This document shows positions 1-9,982 of a stretch of DNA of 48,703 bases, piece by piece. The DNA is from Pseudomonadota bacterium (GTDB lineage: Bacteria > Pseudomonadota > Gammaproteobacteria > Burkholderiales > Ferrovaceae), in contig JAKABO010000015.1 of NCBI GenBank assembly GCA_021796835.1, forward strand, positions 1 to 48,703, in the 5' to 3' direction. Each line of letters starts with the position of its first letter. The first letter of the stretch is position 1. The position numbers and the translations under genes are program-made. The notes under the pieces were generated by a model. That model was not told the DNA's origin. It saw nothing but the letters and a program-made list of their open reading frames with translations, and searched no databases.

Positions 1-2
1 CG

Positions 3-578
3 GAATTGGAAGAATTCCGTCAGGACTTGAATCGTGAGGCGGGACCGGAATTCCCCCGAATCACCCTGTTGACCCTGGTGCTCAAGGCCCTGGCGGCGGT
101 ATTGCCGGATTTTCCGGAATTCAACGCGTCCCTGCAAGGGGATGCCCTGGTTCTGAAGCATTATATCCACCTGGGTTTTGCCGCAGATACCTCTTCGGGG
201 CTGATGGTGCCGGTGGTTCGTGACGTACCGTCCAAGGGAATCCGCGCCATTGCCACCGAGGTGGCGGCCTTGGCGGTCCGGGCCCGGGAAGGCCAGCTGA
301 CTCCGGACGAAATGCAGGGGGGAACGTTTTCCGTGTCCAGTCTGGGCGGGATTGGAGGGTCATTTTTTACGCCCATCATCAATGCGCCGGAAGTGGCCAT
401 TCTGGGACTGGGGCGGGCGCTTCAGAAACCGGTCTGGCGTGCGGGGTCCGTGGTGGGGCGCTGGATGTTGCCTCTGTCGCTGTCCTACGACCACCGGGTG
501 ATCGATGGCGCAGGCGCAGCCCGTTTCAATGAAGCGTTGTGCCAGATTCTGGCGGATATCCGCCGCATTTTGGTTTAG
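3..578 (+). CDS. aceF: Dihydrolipoamide acyltransferase E2, C-terminal catalytic domain (partial)
   Basis: The reading frame is open from the left edge, so the N-terminal lipoyl and subunit-binding domains lie outside the window. The visible 190 or so residues are the 2-oxoacid dehydrogenase acyltransferase domain, which moves the acetyl (acyl) group from lipoate to CoA in the core of the multienzyme complex. The catalytic signature SYDHRVIDGA sits near the C-terminus; its His and Asp are the expected active-site pair of the HxxxDG motif. The gene is followed 13 bp later by an E3 gene, as in pyruvate dehydrogenase operons. I favour the pyruvate complex (aceF), but the E2 of another 2-oxoacid dehydrogenase cannot be excluded without the E1 gene. 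Confidence 0.85.
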   Translation, partial: ELEEFRQDLNREAGPEFPRITLLTLVLKALAAVLPDFPEFNASLQGDALVLKHYIHLGFAADTSSGLMVPVVRDVPSKGIRAIATEVAALAVRAREGQLTPDEMQGGTFSVSSLGGIGGSFFTPIINAPEVAILGLGRALQKPVWRAGSVVGRWMLPLSLSYDHRVIDGAGAARFNEALCQILADIRRILV

Positions 579-591
579 GGTAGAGTGACGG

Positions 592-2034
592 ATGATGAGT
601 CAGGAAGTGGAAACGGATTTTGAGGTCGTGGTGATCGGGGCCGGCCCGGGTGGCTACGCTGCGGCATTTCGCAGTGCGGACTTGGGGCGGCGGACCTTGC
701 TGGTTGAACGCGCCACGACCCTGGGCGGGGTTTGTCTGAATGTGGGGTGCATTCCTTCCAAGGCGCTCCTGCATGTGGCGGCGCTCAAGGATGCGGCTTT
801 GGCCCTGGGGGCTCAGGGAGTCCACTTTGCGCCACCGCAAGTGGACCTGGATGCCCTGCGTGCCTGGAAAGACCAGGTGGTGGAAAAATTGACGGGCGGC
901 CTGGTGCGCATGGCCAAAGTGCGCAAGGTGGAGGTATGGCACGGCAGGGCACGTTTCACGCAGCCCCATACCCTGGAAGTGCAGGATGATGCGGGGACGC
1001 TCCGTTCGGTCCGGTTTCAGCAGGCTATCATCGCCACGGGTTCGGCACCGGTGACCTTGCCCTTTCTGCCGCAGGATCCGCGCATTCTGGATTCCACCGG
1101 GGCACTGGCCTTGACTTCGGTGCCTGCTCGCCTGCTGGTGGTGGGCGGGGGAATCATCGGCCTGGAAATGGCTACGGTCTATGCTTCCCTGGGCGCCCGG
1201 ATCGATGTGGTGGAAATGTCCGGCAGTTTGATGGGCGGGGCAGACCGGGATCTGGTCAAGGTCTGGGAGAAACATAATGCGCCCCGTTTGGGCAAGGTGC
1301 AGCTTGGCACCCGCGTGACTGCCGTGGATGCTCGTCCCGATGCCCTGTGGGTCAAATGGGTGGATGCCCAGGGTCGGGAAGGGGAGGCCACGCCTTATGA
1401 CGCGCTTCTGGTGGCGGTGGGGCGTACGCCCAACAGCCGCGATCTGGGGTTGGATGCCCTGGGCGTGAAGGTGAATGAACAAGGCTTCATCCCGGTGGAT
1501 CGTCAGCAACGGACGGTTCAGCCCCATATCTTCGCCATTGGGGATGTGGTGGGACAGCCCATGCTGGCCCATAAGGCCACCCATGAAGGGCATGTGGCTG
1601 CAGAAGCGGCGGCAGGTTTGCCGCGTGGACTGGATATCCGCCAGATTCCTGCCGTGGCCTATACCGATCCGGAAGTGGCCTGGACCGGTCTCACGGAAAG
1701 CACAGCCCAGGCCCAGGGCGTTTCCTACGGCAAGGCGGTTTTCCCCTGGGGGGCCAGTGGACGGGCTTTGGCCAATGGACGCGCGGAAGGCTTTACCAAG
1801 ATTTTGTTTGACGAGACCACCCACCGCGTGTTGGGCGGGGGAATCGTGGGTACGGCGGCGGGGGACCTGATCGGTGAATTGTCTCTGGCGGTGGAAATGG
1901 GGGCGGACGCCACCGATTTGGGGCGCACCATCCATCCCCATCCGACGCTGGGTGAAACGGTGGGGTTGGCGGCAGAATTGTATGAAGGGGTTTGCACCGA
2001 TTTGCCTCCCCTGCGCCAAAGGTCGACCTCATGA
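592..2034 (+). CDS. lpdA: Dihydrolipoamide dehydrogenase (E3)
   Basis: This 480-residue flavoprotein reoxidises dihydrolipoamide on E2 and passes electrons to NAD+. It starts with an FAD-binding GAGPGG motif (residues 16-21). The redox disulfide is CLNVGC (C48 and C53), a second GGGIIG nucleotide motif marks the NAD domain, and the C-terminal HPHPTLGE holds the catalytic His-Glu dyad used across the dimer. There is no N-terminal lipoyl domain, unlike some betaproteobacterial Lpd proteins. Two consecutive ATG codons (592 and 595) could serve as start. It sits just behind the E2 gene, and its stop overlaps the surE start by four bases (ATGA), so the two are probably translationally coupled. Confidence 0.95.
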   Translation: MMSQEVETDFEVVVIGAGPGGYAAAFRSADLGRRTLLVERATTLGGVCLNVGCIPSKALLHVAALKDAALALGAQGVHFAPPQVDLDALRAWKDQVVEKLTGGLVRMAKVRKVEVWHGRARFTQPHTLEVQDDAGTLRSVRFQQAIIATGSAPVTLPFLPQDPRILDSTGALALTSVPARLLVVGGGIIGLEMATVYASLGARIDVVEMSGSLMGGADRDLVKVWEKHNAPRLGKVQLGTRVTAVDARPDALWVKWVDAQGREGEATPYDALLVAVGRTPNSRDLGLDALGVKVNEQGFIPVDRQQRTVQPHIFAIGDVVGQPMLAHKATHEGHVAAEAAAGLPRGLDIRQIPAVAYTDPEVAWTGLTESTAQAQGVSYGKAVFPWGASGRALANGRAEGFTKILFDETTHRVLGGGIVGTAAGDLIGELSLAVEMGADATDLGRTIHPHPTLGETVGLAAELYEGVCTDLPPLRQRSTS

Positions 2035-2819
2035 AAATACTGGTGAGCAATGATGACGGGTACTTTTCGGCGGGGTTGGCGGCATTGGTGGATGCCCTCA
2101 CGCCTCTGGGGGAAGTGACCGTCGTGGCGCCCGATACGGAGCGCAGCGGGGCCAGCAACTCCCTGACCCTGGACCGTCCCTTGATGGTGCGGCGGGCGCC
2201 CAACGGGTTTTACCGGATCAATGGAACGCCCACGGATTGCGTCCACATGGCTGTGACCGGATTGCTGGAATGGGAGCCGGATGTGGTGGTATCCGGTATC
2301 AATCACGGGGCCAACATGGGCGATGACACCCTCTATTCCGGAACCGTGGCGGCGGCCACCGAAGGCTATCTGCTGGGGATCCCCTCCCTGGCCATCTCGC
2401 TGGCCTATGGGGCCGAGGGCGGAGGAGCGGGTGCCACGCCCGAACGTGACCGGAGTCAGCCCCTGTATTTTTCCACGGCGGCCCGGGTGGCTGCCGATCT
2501 GGTGCGACGGTGGCAGCACCGTCCTTTCGAGGGACCTTCCCTGATCAACGTAAATGTGCCCGACCTGCCCTATGAAGCCCTCAGGGGTCTGAAAGTGACG
2601 CGCCTGGGCCGACGGCACAAGGCGGAACCAGTGATCCGGTCCACCAATCCGCGCGGAGAAACCATCTATTGGGTAGGGCCGGCAGGGCCAGTGGCCGATG
2701 CCGGGGAGGGGACCGATTTTCATGCAGTGGCAGCGGGGTGGGTTTCACTCACGCCTTTGCAGGTGGATTTGACGCACTATCCCAAAATGGATGCCTTGCG
2801 GTCGTGGGTGTCATCGTGA
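2031..2819 (+). CDS. surE: 5'/3'-nucleotidase SurE
   Basis: SurE is a metal-dependent nucleoside monophosphate phosphatase linked to stationary-phase survival. The start is set by the conserved N-terminus [10 protein letters not shown], whose Asp8 and Asp9 bind the metal. ERSGASNS and [12 protein letters not shown] are the other metal/substrate loops. The product is 262 aa, usual for the family. The ATG overlaps the lpdA stop, and the gene ends at the start of pcm. The order surE-pcm-nlpD is a classic proteobacterial cluster concerned with survival and protein repair. Confidence 0.96.
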   Translation: MKILVSNDDGYFSAGLAALVDALTPLGEVTVVAPDTERSGASNSLTLDRPLMVRRAPNGFYRINGTPTDCVHMAVTGLLEWEPDVVVSGINHGANMGDDTLYSGTVAAATEGYLLGIPSLAISLAYGAEGGGAGATPERDRSQPLYFSTAARVAADLVRRWQHRPFEGPSLINVNVPDLPYEALRGLKVTRLGRRHKAEPVIRSTNPRGETIYWVGPAGPVADAGEGTDFHAVAAGWVSLTPLQVDLTHYPKMDALRSWVSS

Positions 2820-2848
2820 GAAATCCCCCAACGGCTCTGGGAAGCGGC

Positions 2849-3478
2849 ATGACCTCGGAGCGTACCCGTGTGCGCATGGTGGAGCGCTTGCGGGCACAGG
2901 GGATCAAGAATGAAACCGTGCTGGCGGCTTTGGCCAGCGTTCCGCGCCACCTGTTCGTGGATGAGGCCTTGTCCAGTCGCGCATACGAGGATTCAGCCCT
3001 GCCCATCGGTTTTGGCCAGACGATTTCTGCCCCTTACATGGTGGCGCGCATGGTGGAATTGATCTGCGCCGGGACCCCGCCCAGGAAGGTCCTGGAAGTG
3101 GGCACGGGGTGCGGGTATCAGGCCGTGGTGCTGGCCCGGTTGGTCCCCGAGGTGTACTCGGTTGAGCGGATCGGGGCCCTTCTGGAAAAAACCCGCGCCC
3201 GTCTGTGGTCCCTGCGGATCCAGAATCTGCGTCTCAAGCATACCGATGGTTTTCAGGGGCTGCCGGAGGCTGCCCCGTTCGACGCAATCATCGTGGCGGC
3301 GGCTGCGCCCCGGATTCCCCCTGCGTTGGTGGAACAATTGGCACCCGGCGGGCGGTTGATCGTGCCGGTGGGGACCCATGTCCAACATCTGGTTCTGGTG
3401 GAGAAACTGGAGGAAGAGGTGCGCGAAACCGTTCTCGATCCCGTGCGTTTCGTCCCTCTCCTGACCAATCTGAGTTAA
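2849..3478 (+). CDS. pcm: Protein-L-isoaspartate O-methyltransferase
   Basis: Pcm uses S-adenosylmethionine to methylate abnormal L-isoaspartyl residues and starts their repair in aged proteins. The SAM-binding motif [12 protein letters not shown] and the upstream [10 protein letters not shown] segment are diagnostic. The ATG at 2849 has a purine-rich GGGAAG a few bases upstream, and from it the N-terminus aligns with ordinary Pcm proteins (209 aa). An in-frame GTG at 2816 overlaps the surE stop (GTGA) and would add 11 residues; some betaproteobacterial homologues carry a short extension ending in a G-x-G-M-T-S pattern, so that start is possible. Confidence 0.93.
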   Translation: MTSERTRVRMVERLRAQGIKNETVLAALASVPRHLFVDEALSSRAYEDSALPIGFGQTISAPYMVARMVELICAGTPPRKVLEVGTGCGYQAVVLARLVPEVYSVERIGALLEKTRARLWSLRIQNLRLKHTDGFQGLPEAAPFDAIIVAAAAPRIPPALVEQLAPGGRLIVPVGTHVQHLVLVEKLEEEVRETVLDPVRFVPLLTNLS

Positions 3479-3496
3479 CCGTGCAAGGAGTTTGCG

Positions 3497-4093
3497 ATGC
3501 CACTGCCCTATTATGATTTCCGATTCATGACACAGCGTGGACTGGGCGTGCTGGGCGTGGTGGTGCTCTTCGGCCTGGCGGGATGTGCCACCGAAGTGCC
3601 CGCGCCCATCCAGGAATCCCATCCCCACGGATCGGTCCCTCCGTCAGCGGAGAAACCGTCGGCCGGAATCCCCGCTTCCCCCGAAAAAATCGCGCATTCC
3701 GTGACGGTGGACGGCACCGTCTGGGGGTGGCCGCTCAGTCAGAAAGGCGGCACGCCCAATGGCATGGGGATCGACATTTCGACACGTCAGAGCCAACCGG
3801 TATTGGCGGCGGCTGACGGCGTGGTCAGTTACGTTGGCGAGGGGATTTCCAGTTACGGTCTGATGGTGATCCTCAAGCATCCCAATGATTATGTCAGTGT
3901 CTATGCCCATAACGGCAAGGTGGTGGTGCACCAGGGGCAGGTAGTGACGCGCGGGCAGAAAATTGCCGAAACCGGTGTGAAGGGAAAAAAGGACAAACCT
4001 TGGCACTTCGAGATTCGTCACGGAGGAAAACCGCTCAACCCGCTGGCGTTCTATGCGGGCAAGACGACGGATTTCAAGACGCCGGCTCGATGA
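3497..4093 (+). CDS. nlpD: NlpD-type M23/LytM lipoprotein without LysM domain
   Basis: This 198-aa protein begins with a lipoprotein signal; FGLAGC puts the lipidated Cys at position 30. A short Pro/Ser-rich linker leads to one LytM/M23 domain (about residues 70-190). Family members in this position (NlpD) activate cell-separation amidases rather than cut peptidoglycan. The metal site is degenerate: the usual first His is Asn (NGMGIDIS) and the HxH pair reads WHFEIRH without its first His, which fits an activator role. The usual N-terminal LysM domain is absent. The start has a GGAG ribosome site; ATG 3527 is an alternative. rpoS, which often follows nlpD, is not here. Confidence 0.82.
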   Translation: MPLPYYDFRFMTQRGLGVLGVVVLFGLAGCATEVPAPIQESHPHGSVPPSAEKPSAGIPASPEKIAHSVTVDGTVWGWPLSQKGGTPNGMGIDISTRQSQPVLAAADGVVSYVGEGISSYGLMVILKHPNDYVSVYAHNGKVVVHQGQVVTRGQKIAETGVKGKKDKPWHFEIRHGGKPLNPLAFYAGKTTDFKTPAR

Positions 4094-4451
4094 TCAGGGC
4101 AGCCACCACGCGCCGCCCTTCGCCGGACAGGATGGCATAAGTACGGCAGGCCGCAGCCGTGTCCATGACTTCCAGTCCAATGCCGCGTTCCAGCAAGGGG
4201 CGCGTCAACTGCCAATCCGGAAAGCGGAAACGGTTCCCGCTGCCCAACAGGACCAGTTCGGGGTCATGGTCGAGCAATTCGGTAAAATGTCGTTCCTCCA
4301 GCAGTTCCAGATGGGGGACCCAGCCGGGTTGCAGGCGTTCCGGGCCGAGCACCAGGCTTTCGGTGTATTTGACCTGATCGATCAGCACGAAACCGGGACC
4401 GTGACCGGTCAAAGTCAGGGGGGTGTCCGCACGATGGTGAACGAGTTTCAT
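4074..4451 (-). CDS. Mth938-like domain protein (DUF498)
   Basis: This small protein (125 aa) of the Mth938/DUF498 family starts MKLVHHRAD. The conserved core is visible as YTESLVLGPE, PELVLLGSG, GIGLEVMDT and AACRTYAILSGEGR. In mitochondria the related NDUFAF3 helps assemble complex I, but the bacterial function is unknown. It converges on nlpD and the two 3' ends overlap by about 20 bp, so it is transcribed alone from the 4452-4520 side, divergently from the aminotransferase gene. Confidence 0.85.
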   Translation of the reverse strand: MKLVHHRADTPLTLTGHGPGFVLIDQVKYTESLVLGPERLQPGWVPHLELLEERHFTELLDHDPELVLLGSGNRFRFPDWQLTRPLLERGIGLEVMDTAAACRTYAILSGEGRRVVAALIIEPAS

Positions 4452-4522
4452 GGGAGGGCTTCATCAGAGTGAGGGGTTAGGGTAAAATGATACCCTTTGC
4501 TTATTCGCTGACGCAACGGATC

Positions 4523-5707
4523 ATGCCCGAATTTCCCCGTATCCAACGATTGCCTCCCTATGTATTCAACATCACGGGAGAACTGAAAGCCGCCGCCCGG
4601 CGCCGGGGCGAGGACATCGTCGACTTCGGGATGGGCAATCCGGATCAACCCACCCCCCAGCACATCGTGGATAAACTGGTGGAAGCGGCCCAGCGCAACG
4701 ACACCCACGGCTATTCCCTGTCGAAAGGGATTCCGCGGGTACGCAAGGCCATTTGCCATTGGTATCAACGTCGTTTCGGGGTGGAACTGGATCCGGAAAC
4801 CGAGGCCATTTTTACCATCGGTTCCAAGGAAGGGATCGCGCACCTCATGCTGGCAGTCCTGGACACGGGAGACATGGTGCTGGTACCCAATCCCAGTTAT
4901 CCCATTCACATCTACGGACCCGTGATTGCAGGCGCAGACATCCGTCATGTCAGCATGACCCCCGGCGTGGATTTTTTCGAGGAACTGGAAGAAGGGTTGC
5001 GCGGCTCCTGGCCCCGACCCAAGATGCTGATCCTCAACTTCCCCAGCAATCCCACGACCCAGTGCGTGGACCTGCCTTTTTTCGAGCGGGTGGTGGCCCT
5101 GGCCAAGGAATACGGCATCTATGTGGTGCATGACCTGGCCTATGCCGACATCGTGTATGACGGCTATCAGGCACCTTCCATCCTGCAGGTGCCCGGAGCC
5201 AAGGATGTGGCCGTGGAGTTTTTTACCCTGTCCAAAAGTTACAGCATGGCAGGGTGGCGGGTCGGCTTCATGGTGGGGAACCGGGACCTGGTGGCGGCCC
5301 TGGGGCGCATGAAAAGTTACCATGACTACGGGACCTTCACGCCCATTCAGGTGGCTTCCATCGTGGCTCTGGAAGGGCCTCAGGATTGCGTGGAGACCAT
5401 TCGTGCCACCTATCAGCGTCGGCGTGATGTGATGGTGCAGGGGTTGCGCCAGATCGGCTGGAATGTGGCCAATCCCAAGGCGACCATGTATGTCTGGGCA
5501 GAGATCCCCGAACTCTATCGCAAATCGGGATCGCTGGAGTTTGCCAAGAAATTGCTTCAGGATGCCCATACGGCCGTGTCGCCCGGCATCGGGTTTGGAG
5601 AGTTGGGGGATGGTCATGTGCGGTTTTCCCTGATCGAGAATGAAGCACGTACCCGTCAGGCCATGCGGGGAATTCGGGATATGTTTCGTAAGGACGGATT
5701 GTTATGA
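4523..5707 (+). CDS. alaC: Class I/II PLP aminotransferase, AlaC-like
   Basis: A fold-type I aminotransferase (394 aa) likely to use alanine, glutamate or aspartate as amino donor. The PLP lysine is in [16 protein letters not shown], and NPSNPTTQC and the [10 protein letters not shown] segment are conserved. I start it at ATG 4523 ([16 protein letters not shown]), the normal N-terminus of AlaC-type proteins. An in-frame ATG at 4487 adds 12 residues but overlaps a TAAAAT promoter-like hexamer (4483-4488), so it may precede the transcript. It overlaps hom by four bases, and the set aminotransferase-hom-thrC is a common betaproteobacterial arrangement for aspartate-family amino acids. Confidence 0.9.
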   Translation: MPEFPRIQRLPPYVFNITGELKAAARRRGEDIVDFGMGNPDQPTPQHIVDKLVEAAQRNDTHGYSLSKGIPRVRKAICHWYQRRFGVELDPETEAIFTIGSKEGIAHLMLAVLDTGDMVLVPNPSYPIHIYGPVIAGADIRHVSMTPGVDFFEELEEGLRGSWPRPKMLILNFPSNPTTQCVDLPFFERVVALAKEYGIYVVHDLAYADIVYDGYQAPSILQVPGAKDVAVEFFTLSKSYSMAGWRVGFMVGNRDLVAALGRMKSYHDYGTFTPIQVASIVALEGPQDCVETIRATYQRRRDVMVQGLRQIGWNVANPKATMYVWAEIPELYRKSGSLEFAKKLLQDAHTAVSPGIGFGELGDGHVRFSLIENEARTRQAMRGIRDMFRKDGLL

Positions 5708-7023
5708 CACCCATTCGGGTAGGATTGCTGGGCCTGGGCATTGTCGGGGGAGGGACGTGGCAGATCCTGGAACGAAATCGTGAGGAAATCGCCCGTCGGG
5801 CGGGCCGGGAAATCGTGGTGACGCGCGCCGCCGTGCGGCCCCAGGATCTGGAACGGGCGGCCCTGAGGACTGCTGGGCGAATTCAACTGAGTACGGATCC
5901 GGTGGAGGTGGTGGAGGCCGGGGATGTGGATGTGGTGGTCGAGCTCATGGGGGGGTACGAGCCCGCCAAGACCCTGGTGCTGCAAGCGCTTGCGCTTGGC
6001 AAACCGGTGGTGACCGCGAACAAGGCGCTGCTTGCCCTGCATGGCAACGAGATTTTTGCGGCCGCGCTGCAGTGCGGAGTGATGGTGGGGTTCGAGGCGG
6101 CGGTGGCGGGGGGCATTCCCATCATCAAAGCCCTGCGCGAAGGACTGACGGCCAACCGCATCCAGTGGTTGGCCGGGATCATCAACGGGACCAGCAATTT
6201 CATCCTGACCCAGATGCGTGACCAGGGCATGGGCTTTACGGAGGCCTTGCAACAGGCCCAGGCCCTGGGTTATGCCGAAGCCGATCCCACTTTCGACGTG
6301 GAAGGGATCGATGCGGCGCACAAACTGAGTTTGCTGGCCGCCATTGCGTTCGGAATCCCCGTTCAATTCGAGCGTGCCCATGTGGAAGGAATCACGAAAC
6401 TGACGGCAGAGGACATCCGTTATGCCGAGGAGTTGGGTTACCGCATCAAACTGTTGGGAATTGCCAAGCGCACGGCACGAGGCATCGAGTTGCGCGTACA
6501 TCCGACCCTGATTCCCGAGCGCCGTTTGATCGCCAATGTGGACGGCGTCATGAATGCCGTGCTGGTCAACGGGGATGCCGTGGGCTCCACCCTTTACTAC
6601 GGGGCCGGGGCCGGCGCCGAACCCACCGGTTCGGCGGTGGTGGCAGATCTGGTGGACATTGCGCGCATGACCGGTTCCGATCCCGGGCATCGGGTACCCC
6701 ATCTGGCTTTTCAGCCCGATCAGGTGCGTGACGAAGTGGTGCTGCCGGTGTCCGAGATAGAAACGGCCTACTATCTGCGCCTGCGTGCGACCGATCGACC
6801 GGGCGTGTTGGCCGAGGTCACGCGCATCCTGGCGCAGCAGGAGATTTCCATCGAAGCCATGCTTCAGAAGGAACCGGGGGCAGGGGAAGAACGGGTGGAC
6901 GTGATCATGTTGACGCATGTCACGCAGGAACGGGCCATCGATGCGGCCATTGCAGAAATCGAGGGCCTGGAAAGCATCGCCGCCCCCGTGGTGCGTTTGC
7001 GCCTCGAAACCCTTTCTTCCTGA
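5704..7023 (+). CDS. hom: Homoserine dehydrogenase
   Basis: This enzyme reduces aspartate semialdehyde to homoserine, the branch point to threonine and methionine. The 439-aa protein has an N-terminal NAD(P) motif [11 protein letters not shown], the catalytic-domain segment [11 protein letters not shown] with downstream [16 protein letters not shown], and a C-terminal ACT domain (from about residue 350, [17 protein letters not shown]) that usually mediates feedback inhibition by threonine. It is a monofunctional enzyme with no aspartokinase fusion. ATG 5704 overlaps the aminotransferase stop; thrC follows 7 bp downstream. Confidence 0.96.
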   Translation: MTPIRVGLLGLGIVGGGTWQILERNREEIARRAGREIVVTRAAVRPQDLERAALRTAGRIQLSTDPVEVVEAGDVDVVVELMGGYEPAKTLVLQALALGKPVVTANKALLALHGNEIFAAALQCGVMVGFEAAVAGGIPIIKALREGLTANRIQWLAGIINGTSNFILTQMRDQGMGFTEALQQAQALGYAEADPTFDVEGIDAAHKLSLLAAIAFGIPVQFERAHVEGITKLTAEDIRYAEELGYRIKLLGIAKRTARGIELRVHPTLIPERRLIANVDGVMNAVLVNGDAVGSTLYYGAGAGAEPTGSAVVADLVDIARMTGSDPGHRVPHLAFQPDQVRDEVVLPVSEIETAYYLRLRATDRPGVLAEVTRILAQQEISIEAMLQKEPGAGEERVDVIMLTHVTQERAIDAAIAEIEGLESIAAPVVRLRLETLSS

Positions 7024-7030
7024 TTTTTAA

Positions 7031-8167
7031 ATGACCGAGACGATTGCCATGGCTCACTATCAAGGTTTGATTCACCGCTACCGGGACCGTTTGCCGGTTT
7101 CCGAGCAGACCCCCATCGTCACCCTCAACGAGGGCAACACCCCACTCATCGAATTGCAGCGCCTGCCCCGCACGTTGGGCTTCGACGGAAGGATCCTGGT
7201 GAAGTTCGAGGGGTTGAACCCCACCGGATCCTTCAAGGATCGCGGGATGACCCTGGCCGTCACCAAGGCGCTGGAAGCCGGGTCGCGGGCCATCATCTGC
7301 GCCTCCACGGGGAATACCTCGGCGGCGGCGGCGGCCTATGCAGCACGGGCCGGCATGACTTCCTTCGTGCTCATTCCGGAGGGCAAGATCGCCCTGGGCA
7401 AACTGGCGCAGGCCATGATGCATGGAGCCGTGGTGCTGCAAATCCAGGGCAATTTCGACGACGGCATGCGTCTGGTACAGGAAATCTCGGCGGAAATGCC
7501 CGTCGCCCTGGTCAATTCGGTCAATCCTTACCGTTTGCAGGGACAAAAGACCGTGGCGTTTGAAATTGTCGAAGCCCTCGGGACGGCCCCCGACTACCAT
7601 GTACTGCCGGTGGGCAATGCGGGCAACATCAGCGCACACTGGAGCGGTTATTGCGAAGCCAGCGGGGTACAGACGGCGGCTTGCGGTCATTGCCAGGGCC
7701 GGTGTCCTTACCACGGCCCGGCACCTCTGACGACCCATCGACCCGTCATGGTGGGCTATCAGGCCGCCGGATCTGCGCCCTTCATGCGCGGGGGGCCGGT
7801 GGCTCATCCGGAAACCATCGCGACGGCCATTCGCATTGGCAATCCCATGTCCTGGTCACTGGCCTGGGCGGCGGTGCGGGAATCCGGTGGTTGGTTTGAC
7901 GAATGTACCGATGCGGAAATTCTGGCGGCTCAGGCGCTCCTGGCCCGTACGGAAGGGATTTTTTGTGAGCCTTCTTCCGCCACGTCCCTGGCTGGATTGT
8001 TCAAGGATCTGAAGGCAGGGCGCATCCGGGCGGGTTCGACGATCGTGGCGACCCTGACCGGGCATGGTCTGAAAGATCCGGACACTGCCATTGCCCAAAG
8101 CCAGCCGACTCATGGAGTGGCCGCTGAAAAGGGCCCCATTGCGGAATTGATCGGGAAATTCCTGTAA
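7031..8167 (+). CDS. thrC: Threonine synthase with a Cys-rich insertion
   Basis: This PLP enzyme converts O-phosphohomoserine to threonine, completing the pathway with hom. The PLP lysine lies in [30 protein letters not shown] and the glycine-rich [12 protein letters not shown] bind substrate and cofactor phosphate. The protein (378 aa) is about 20 residues longer than short-type ThrC proteins. The extra piece follows HWSGYCEAS and contains [13 protein letters not shown], a cluster resembling a small metal site; the frame remains open and the fold motifs resume after it. ATG 7049 ([11 protein letters not shown]) is an alternative start. Confidence 0.94.
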   Translation: MTETIAMAHYQGLIHRYRDRLPVSEQTPIVTLNEGNTPLIELQRLPRTLGFDGRILVKFEGLNPTGSFKDRGMTLAVTKALEAGSRAIICASTGNTSAAAAAYAARAGMTSFVLIPEGKIALGKLAQAMMHGAVVLQIQGNFDDGMRLVQEISAEMPVALVNSVNPYRLQGQKTVAFEIVEALGTAPDYHVLPVGNAGNISAHWSGYCEASGVQTAACGHCQGRCPYHGPAPLTTHRPVMVGYQAAGSAPFMRGGPVAHPETIATAIRIGNPMSWSLAWAAVRESGGWFDECTDAEILAAQALLARTEGIFCEPSSATSLAGLFKDLKAGRIRAGSTIVATLTGHGLKDPDTAIAQSQPTHGVAAEKGPIAELIGKFL

Positions 8168-8173
8168 CATTCT

Positions 8174-8196
8174 GGGAAATGTTTCCGTTTATAATC
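8174..8196 (+). promoter_or_regulatory. Promoter-like TATAAT and inverted repeat before mlaA
   Basis: A perfect TATAAT hexamer is at 8190-8195, about 48 bp before the mlaA start and outside the thrC coding region. No good -35 hexamer is seen at normal spacing. Immediately upstream is the inverted repeat GGAAATGTTTCC (8175-8186), which could be a regulator site within the promoter. Confidence 0.45.
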
Positions 8197-8243
8197 TTCC
8201 TCCGTCCCCATGGGGTATTGAGATGTGTGCAAGGAGAGAGAGC

Positions 8244-8957
8244 ATGAGGCGGTGGAAGACGTTATTGCCAATGTTAATGATACTGGGCCTGGGCGGATGC
8301 GCCAGCGTCCCCGAGGGAAGCAGTACGGCAGAAGACCCCCTGCAAAGTTATAACCGCACCATGTTCGGCATCAACGATACGCTGGACCGGCATGTCATCA
8401 AGCCGGTGGCTGAGGGCTACCGTGCGGTGGCTCCGGATTTTGTGCGCGCGGGGGTGACCAACTTCTTTGCGAACCTTTCCGATCTGAGTACAACGGTCAA
8501 TGATTTCCTGCAAGGGAAAATTCGTCAGGGTGGCGCCGATGGCGGGCGTTTTTTTCTTGATACCACGGTGGGTATCTTTGGCTTTTTCGATGTGGCAACC
8601 CCGGTGGGGTTGGAGCGTCATCACGAGGACTTTGGTCAGACGATGGCGGTCTGGGGATGGGAGAACAGCAGTTACTTCGTCATCCCGATCCTGGGCCCCA
8701 GTACCGTACGCGATTCTCTGGGGTTGGTGGGCGAATATCCCTGGACGATCTATCCTTACCTGAATACGACCTGGACCAAGCAAGTCGAAATCGCGTCGGT
8801 GGATGTGCTGAATACCCGTACCAACCTTCTGGCGGCCACCAATGTCCTGGATACCGCCGCTCTGGATCCCTATGCCTTCATGCGCGACGCCTATCTGCAG
8901 AAACGGCGCAACCTGATCTATGACGGACACCCCCCACCCTTACCCGATGATGAGTGA
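8244..8957 (+). CDS. mlaA: MlaA/VacJ outer-membrane lipoprotein
   Basis: MlaA is the outer-membrane part of the Mla pathway that removes misplaced phospholipids from the outer leaflet. The start ATG 8244 has an AAGGAGAG ribosome site; the ATG at 8223 would place that site inside the gene. A signal peptide ends in LGLGGC (lipid Cys19), followed by the family block DPLQSYNRTMFGIND and the FFANLSDLSTTVNDFLQGK segment. Length is 237 aa, usual for VacJ. No mlaFEDCB genes adjoin it here, so the gene stands apart from the rest of the pathway. Its 3' end is only 8 bp from the convergent tsaC stop. Confidence 0.93.
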   Translation: MRRWKTLLPMLMILGLGGCASVPEGSSTAEDPLQSYNRTMFGINDTLDRHVIKPVAEGYRAVAPDFVRAGVTNFFANLSDLSTTVNDFLQGKIRQGGADGGRFFLDTTVGIFGFFDVATPVGLERHHEDFGQTMAVWGWENSSYFVIPILGPSTVRDSLGLVGEYPWTIYPYLNTTWTKQVEIASVDVLNTRTNLLAATNVLDTAALDPYAFMRDAYLQKRRNLIYDGHPPPLPDDE

Positions 8958-8965
8958 GAACGGAA

Positions 8966-9982
8966 TCACCGATCTTCAGGAGTCCTGAACGGCCCTCCCT
9001 GCGCCGAAGCAGCGCGTTCCAGTCGGTCGCGCACTGCCTGCCAGTCTGCACTGGAGGGGGGATCCTCGATCAGAATGCAGTCGAAACATTGTACATCCAG
9101 GGCGTGCAGTCGCGCGTACAGTTCTCTGGCCCACCCGCCCGGGTGGGCCGGCATGCCCTGTCGGAGGCAAGCCTCCGGTAGAGGAGTGGCCGTCATGGAC
9201 AGTATTGCGATGCGTTGCCCTTGTTCGAGATGCCAACGCGCTTCGGCTTCCAGATTCGCGGTTGGCACCAGACAGAGGGGGGTTCGCGGGGCGTAATGGG
9301 CGCGCAACATGCCCGGCGCCCGTGGCGCATCGTTTCCCGGTTGGGCGATTGGTTTCTGAAGGACCGTTTCGATCTCGGCAAGGGTAATCGTACCTGGACG
9401 CAGCAAGCGGGGTTGATGTCCGCTCAAATCGAGGATGGTGGACTCGATGCCTACACGGCAGGGTCCACCGTCCAGGATCAAGTCTATGTCATCCCCCAGT
9501 TCTTCGCGCACGTGCGCTACGGTGGTGGGACTTACCCGGCCGAAGCGGTTGGCAGAAGGGGCGGCAATGCCGCCGCCGAAGGCTTCGAGCAGAGCCAGGG
9601 CGAGAGGATGGTCGGGAACGCGCAGTCCTACGGTGTCCTGGCCACCGGTGACGATATCGGGCACCCGGCCAGTGCGGTGCAGGATCAGCGTGAGCGGTCC
9701 GGGCCAATAGCGCCTCGCGAGGCGCCAGGCCTCAGGCGGGATGTCCCTGGCCCAGTGGGGAATCTGGTCGGGGTTCGCGATATGGACGATCAGCGGATGG
9801 TCGGCGGGCCTGCCCTTCGTGGCAAAGATGTGGGCTACGGCTGTGGAATTTTCAGCGTCCGCTCCGAGGCCATAGACGGTTTCGGTTGGGAAAGCGACGA
9901 GTCCCCCGCTTCGCAGGGTCTCCACAGCCCCCTGCAGCGCCCGCATCACCAGACTTCTGGGGCGGTGCTGCCTGTGCGTCAC
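8966..9982 (-). CDS. tsaC: L-threonylcarbamoyladenylate synthase, Sua5 type
   Basis: This enzyme makes threonylcarbamoyl-AMP from threonine, bicarbonate and ATP for the t6A modification of ANN-decoding tRNAs. The 338-aa protein has an N-terminal YrdC domain (GGLVAFPTETVYGLGAD, KGRPADHPL, APSANRFGRVSPT) and the additional C-terminal Sua5 domain, joined through APGMLRAHYAPRTP. The GTG at 9982 overlaps the cbbO stop (GTGA), which would couple it to the carboxysome operon; ATG 9946 is an equally reasonable start at residue 13. TsaB, a partner later in the same pathway, is also encoded in this window at 39602-40297. Confidence 0.92.
   Translation of the reverse strand: MTHRQHRPRSLVMRALQGAVETLRSGGLVAFPTETVYGLGADAENSTAVAHIFATKGRPADHPLIVHIANPDQIPHWARDIPPEAWRLARRYWPGPLTLILHRTGRVPDIVTGGQDTVGLRVPDHPLALALLEAFGGGIAAPSANRFGRVSPTTVAHVREELGDDIDLILDGGPCRVGIESTILDLSGHQPRLLRPGTITLAEIETVLQKPIAQPGNDAPRAPGMLRAHYAPRTPLCLVPTANLEAEARWHLEQGQRIAILSMTATPLPEACLRQGMPAHPGGWARELYARLHALDVQCFDCILIEDPPSSADWQAVRDRLERAASAQGGPFRTPEDR

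Noticed and set aside
526-2019. 497-codon open frame opposite lpdA
   Set aside because: GC-rich antisense shadow of a well-supported gene; low-complexity His/Gln/Arg composition and no motif.
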